Below, piece after piece: positions 59,801 to 64,000 of a stretch of 64,000 nt of DNA (position 1 is the stretch's first letter; each line of letters begins with the position of its first letter). Source of the stretch: Isoetes taiwanensis. Lineage: Eukaryota > Streptophyta > Lycopodiopsida > Isoetales > Isoetaceae. A model generated the notes under the pieces. That model saw only the letters and a program-made list of their open reading frames with translations. It was not told the DNA's origin and made no database searches. The translations under genes were made by a program, and so were the position numbers. The stretch covers positions 1,045,998 to 1,109,997 of the forward strand of contig JAJEKV010000028.1 in the NCBI GenBank assembly GCA_021234155.1, in the 5' to 3' direction.

Positions 59801-59979
59801 TTTATATTGTTACTTTCGACTGTTTATTTTTTATCTATGACCCATATTTTGCAGTCAAGTATGTGGGCGATTTACTTGTGCCTTCGTAATAATGGATCGA
59901 ATATGGAAAACCAATGCGACCGGACAAAGGGAGGCAATCTAAGAGTCGCGTTCAAATTACTAGAAAAGACGCGTACCCG

Positions 59980-62440
59980 AACCATATCTGGGACAAAAGA
60001 ACAAGGCCACTAGATCAAAGAAAAAGGATGCACAAGGCGGCGCGGAAAACAAAAGCGGTGCCAAAGGATGCACGCAAAGGCGGCACCTCTTGACCCGGGT
60101 ATGGGAGAAAAGTGGAGCAGGTGGGGCGCGCCCTATTACGGAAAAAGTTGCCCGGTTAAGTATGGCCGGGGTTTCCTCGCGCCAAGATCGTCATTTTTGA
60201 TATGAAGAACATCCGTATAGAAAGGCACAAAGTTGGATGATCTGAGGTGGCTCTGGGCCTACAAGATAGTTGCATCCGAGAGAAAGGAAGTTATCCTGAG
60301 AAAGCGTGCGCGACCAAAGCATGACATCTTCGAAAGATGCATGCGAATCGATAAAAATATATGAAAGTCCTGAAAAAGGCGTTGGTGAAGGCGCAAGGGC
60401 TCAGGGCCTCGGTATTTATCGAGAGATAGGCTTAATGCACAAAAAGTACAAGCGATATCTAATGATGACATTAAAAGCTCTCTGTTACGGTCAAAAAGAT
60501 TTTTGTGAAGCAACAAAAGCTGAAGAAATGTAGCCAAGAGGTTACGAAAGTTGCGTCGGCGGTAAAAGAAAAAGAAGTTGCTTTGGTGAAGAAAACTGGC
60601 GATGAAACGAGTCTCGCCCTCTCGCGGTGTCCACGGATTTATAAGTGTGCCATGCGGAAGGTAGGTGAAGACCCAGCGGAGCATCACTCTATTTGTTCTT
60701 GATATGGCATTGGCCTGAGATGGACCTGTGAGGATGATTCTGACACCTTCTTCAACACATCGGTGGTTGTGGCCCGAGATGCATTATCTATCGTGACGGT
60801 TACTTACTCAGGCATTTCCCTCGCATATGCACTAGGCTGCGCAAATGATGTAGTCATTAAAGTGATGAATAGCGATAATGATAGATGGCTTTCTAAAAGA
60901 TAGTGAGTTTAGTAAATAAGGTCACGTAATGCTTCAGTCCTTATGATAGCCATTATGGATGCAAAGATATACAAAGACCTCAAGGGAAACAGAATGAAGA
61001 TTGCTTGGCGGTCTGCTCGGCTAGATGAACTATTGAAGAATGTTTTTTATCTTCGAGATCAATTGCGAAGACAAAAGGGAAAGGGTACTGAATGGATGTG
61101 GACACGGGCCGAAGGAAGAAAGAAAGGAAAAAGATTACGACCACATAATTCACCAATCAAGAAACGAACTCTTGCGGCGCATAAGGAGGCTGAATAAATG
61201 CGAGGGTTTTCTTGGCACTTTAGAGTTTTCGATTGAAGCCTTCAGGAGTCTCGATGTTGGGGAGTTCATGTTGGAGGTTGCTTATGTCCCGGTGAGGCTG
61301 CGGAAGCTAGCAAATGCCAAAGTGTGGTCACCGATGGTCAAGCGAAGGAACTTCCCCTCGATATTTTTAGAAAGTGCTAGAGGTGTTAACACTAGGGGAG
61401 TCGCTTCGTGTGGTGCAAAAATAAAGCTTCAGCTCTAAGTCGATACGCGAATCACAGTTGCCGGCGGAAAAGAAATAATATAGGGCATAAAAGAAGAATA
61501 TCGATAACAGCATTAACTATCGCGTGGCGTGCGCTTTCATTCAATCACATTGGAAAATCCGGCGAAGTGAAAAGGATGGCAGGTGCGCGCCAGCGAAGAA
61601 GACAAATCCTAGATGATACGGTGGATTCCGGGCTTCGAGTCGGAGTTAGCATAAAAGTAATGAAGTATCAACCATAGTTCGAAACACTAGAAATTGATGT
61701 GGTGACACTACGGCCGGTAGAAAACCGGTAGGGAAATAGCCATCGTGGGATGTTGAACAGAACGAGAAAGGGTATGTATTCAAGCGAGAAATGAAAATGC
61801 TTGACGCCATTCAGATATCGCCAGTGGCGCCCGGCCATTTCAATTCTTTCACTGTCTCTGAGGTATTGATACTTTATTATTCTGAGACCTAATCGGTTCC
61901 TCCAAAATTACGGTGTTGATTGAATGGAGTGCTGCCGCAAAAGCGTTACCTAAAGCACAATTTCCTTTTATCATGGTACATGCCGCGAGAAACCATTTGA
62001 GACATATCACCGAAATGGGTATATCCGTGACCCATTATCACCGGAAGGAGATGTTAGACCAAAGCTTTTTATTTAGTTGTGCAATTTGGTCGTCGATGGA
62101 GAATAGAAATATCAGTTTTGAGAGTAGTTCACGAGTTACATGGTGGGCATCTGTTTGGGATCAGTACCAAATGTAAATTCCAATAGCAGGATCCTACGGG
62201 TAAAAATATTTATGTGAAATGCTTGGCGACATGATGGATGACTTGGCGTTGGAGAAGGAAGACATCATTATAGTTGATGATGGCGCCTTGAAGTGTTGCT
62301 TCAATCGTCCAGAGTCACTAAATCCATATCCTATCATCACGGTTTTGACAAAGATGACTTCTAGCCGTTTTGACCGACATCTTACGAAAATAGCTTCTGA
62401 GGGGAAAAAAGGTCGAGAGATACAAACTACTATACCTTAA
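59980..62440 (+). pseudogene. Diverged methyltransferase-like/FCP1-like gene copy
   Basis: It is collinear with the array gene over its whole length, with many frame changes. It has TRSKKKDAQGGAENKSGA (60010) for the Lys-rich start and VWEKWSRWGAPYYGK (about 60098) for VWQKWNEFWDAYAQGK. Next come an IVIFDMKNIRIE segment, KEVALVKKTGDE (60570), MIAIMDAKIYKDLK (60943), and GTLEFSIEAFRSLDVGEFML (about 61216) for the methyltransferase HPTQKP and SAM motif region. Then there is an FCP1-like part with RKEMLDQSFLFSCAIWSSME (62040) and EDIIIVDDGALKCCFN (62250). The nucleophile loop reads VLIEW, so the catalytic Asp appears to be Glu. No LTR-like sequence precedes it. DPTGKNIYVK is present where array copies shift frame. 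Provisional pseudogene. Confidence 0.7.
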
Positions 62441-63372
62441 CAATGGACGGAAATTGTGAGGGGACCTAGAAGATGCGTTCGAAAAGGGAACTTTTGATAT
62501 ATATATATATATATATGTATCACCGGGGAATACACTTTCCAAAGTTTTTGAATATGAAATATACTTTACACCAAACTCTTTGAATATATTGTGTTCTTAT
62601 ATACGGCATTATTGGTTACGGTAATGCGTATTGTTCTTTTATATTCTGCGATGTATGGTTTGCTATACTTACTGATAAATTTGTATGTATCACAGTCGAT
62701 AATTTAGGTGTCTATAAATCATTATACATGAAATTGGCAAACCATCGGCTTGGCTTCCCGCTTATACGCTTGTTATGGCACATTCTATTGCACACTTGGC
62801 GGATGAACCTGTGAACCTGCGAATACCCTTGAAGCTAGAAATAGAAACTACGAAGGGCTTGGCTTGATATGCCGTTTGCTATGAATCCAGATCCGCTTCT
62901 ATCACGATCCCTTTGATGTTGTAATCCATCTTATATATGGAATCGAGCATAGTTTGTTCATGATCGAAGGATCTAAATACCTTTCTGTGACGATGATTCG
63001 GATTAGTTTTTAAAAAGTTTATGTTCCACTATAATACGTTATTTGCATAGAATTAAAATGCAGCCCGCAGCGATTGTATAATCTACGTTACGTAGCAACT
63101 TGCTTTGCTTTGATATTTATTAAGTAAAAACACTACAGGTATGTTTGGAATTTAGTTGTGGAATACGTTGATTGTCGATAATAAGCAATTTCTACTTTTT
63201 ATATATTGCCAACATTCTTTTCCATAATATGGTCCATTTCGGACCGAATATTTGGATGCTTGCCCATTTCAACATAAATGCATCTTCTAGCCGAAAATGA
63301 GCTTCGGTGCAAAAGTGTGGTTGAATTATTATAATGGTCAATAAATAGCTTATCACGGTAGCGATTTTTGGA
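62441..63372. other. Unassigned, 3' of the diverged gene copy
   Basis: AT-rich; contains an (AT)n microsatellite (about 62496-62516). No gene seen. Confidence 0.5.
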
Positions 63373-63404
63373 ATAGACATAATCCCAATTTAATTGAATG
63401 ATGG
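63373..63404 (+). repeat. Conserved 3' end sequence shared with the array
   Basis: GACATAATCCCAATTTAATT followed by GAATGATGGTT matches the sequence after the FCP1-like exon in units 1, 4 and 5 (for example 5771-5802). The match shows that homology between the two gene types extends through their 3' flank and stops here. Confidence 0.85.
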
Positions 63405-64000
63405 TTTGGCCTCTTGAGGGAGTTGTAGCTATGATGGAATCTATTGGGCGTAATGGAAAGCCAAAATCTTTTGTGTTGTGTCTTAAACTTGATTTTGTGG
63501 CTTACAACAAATTAAGAATTATCGCGTTTTATATGCTAAAAGTTGGATTTTGGGCAGCAATTCATGTCGGACATCATGGCTTTGCGCGTATGTTTTCTCT
63601 TAGGGGTGCAGCTAATGTAGATGCATAGGGCATGTGCATACATAGAGGATCAAAGCAAAATTATACTTATGCATAATTTTCAAAAGAAATGTTTTATATG
63701 ACCCCTCCATGTTTATATGCATATGGAAAAAAACAAACTACAATTAAAAGCCGCGTTTGGTTACTTTTATAGAAATTACATGTTTTGATAATATTTTTCC
63801 ACTACATAATTTGTAGTTTGAAGTTCCTATATATCAATCTCATCAAAAGCTTAGCACTAATTTCTAGTTACAAAAATAAAAAATATAGTTTAGTCTTCGA
63901 ATGGTTTGGATTATCTTTTATTTTGATCACCATGTCTATAAATCTACAAAGGAGCATATGTCTAAGCCTACTTGCGATGTTTCCTAAGAATGAATGCATG
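63405..64000. other. Unassigned window end
   Basis: An open frame (63398-63628) has no recognisable motif. AT-rich beyond it. No gene supported. Confidence 0.4.

Overview
The window is nuclear DNA of a land plant. Evidence: an intron-containing P-class PPR gene, a SIAMESE-RELATED type CDK inhibitor, an ERI1-like exonuclease gene, a TRAPPC5-like gene fragment, Ty3/gypsy-type LTRs, poly-A LINE debris and short TIR elements. There are no bacterial operons or organelle genes. The species cannot be fixed from sequence alone; a PPR gene with four introns and the unusual LINE family would fit a seed-free vascular plant, but that is inference.

1-22288: a direct tandem array of five units (starts 1, 6648, 9380, 12114, 17536). 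A full unit is about 5.42 kb. It carries retrotransposon-like AT-rich sequence, a segment homologous to a gypsy LTR, and then a gene whose first large exon resembles a catalytically degenerate beta-class DNA methyltransferase. After a short intron comes an FCP1/HAD-phosphatase-like exon. Unit 1 carries a 1217-bp retroposon with 8-bp target duplications. Units 2 and 3 share one identical 2.7-kb internal deletion. Unit 4 has the best reading frame and unit 5 is cut off at 22288. A diverged homologue of the same gene lies at about 59.98-62.44 kb, with 3' flank homology to 63.4 kb.

The most striking observation is that differences between array units fall almost only on CAG/CTG triplets and homopolymers. 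CAG/CTG is the plant CHG methylation context. The simplest reading is long-read consensus error at methylated CHG sites, so most apparent frameshifts in the array should not be trusted. A CHG-targeted mutational process is the biological alternative.

22.3-26.6 kb: a 5'-truncated LINE (minus), TRAPPC5-like exons joined in frame to exons for a small membrane protein (plus), and an ERI1-like gene (minus) with a LINE 3'-end in an intron. 26.6-30.7 kb: AT-rich repeats, inverted-repeat elements and a direct duplication of the region that leads into the PPR gene (30604-33357, five exons). 33.4-38.5 kb: no convincing gene. 38-43 kb: two outward-pointing gypsy-like LTRs, two copies of a LINE ending in a (TTCTA)n tail, and a pogo/CENP-B-type transposase fragment between them. 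43-46.3 kb: a MITE and minisatellites. 46401-46766: the SMR gene (minus). 47-51.7 kb: no recognised gene. 51.7-54.7 kb: a decayed minus-strand protein of a repetitive family with an HTHEDVD motif. 54.9-57.6 kb: simple repeats and one unidentified 126-aa ORF. The rest is the diverged methyltransferase/FCP1 homologue and unassigned sequence.
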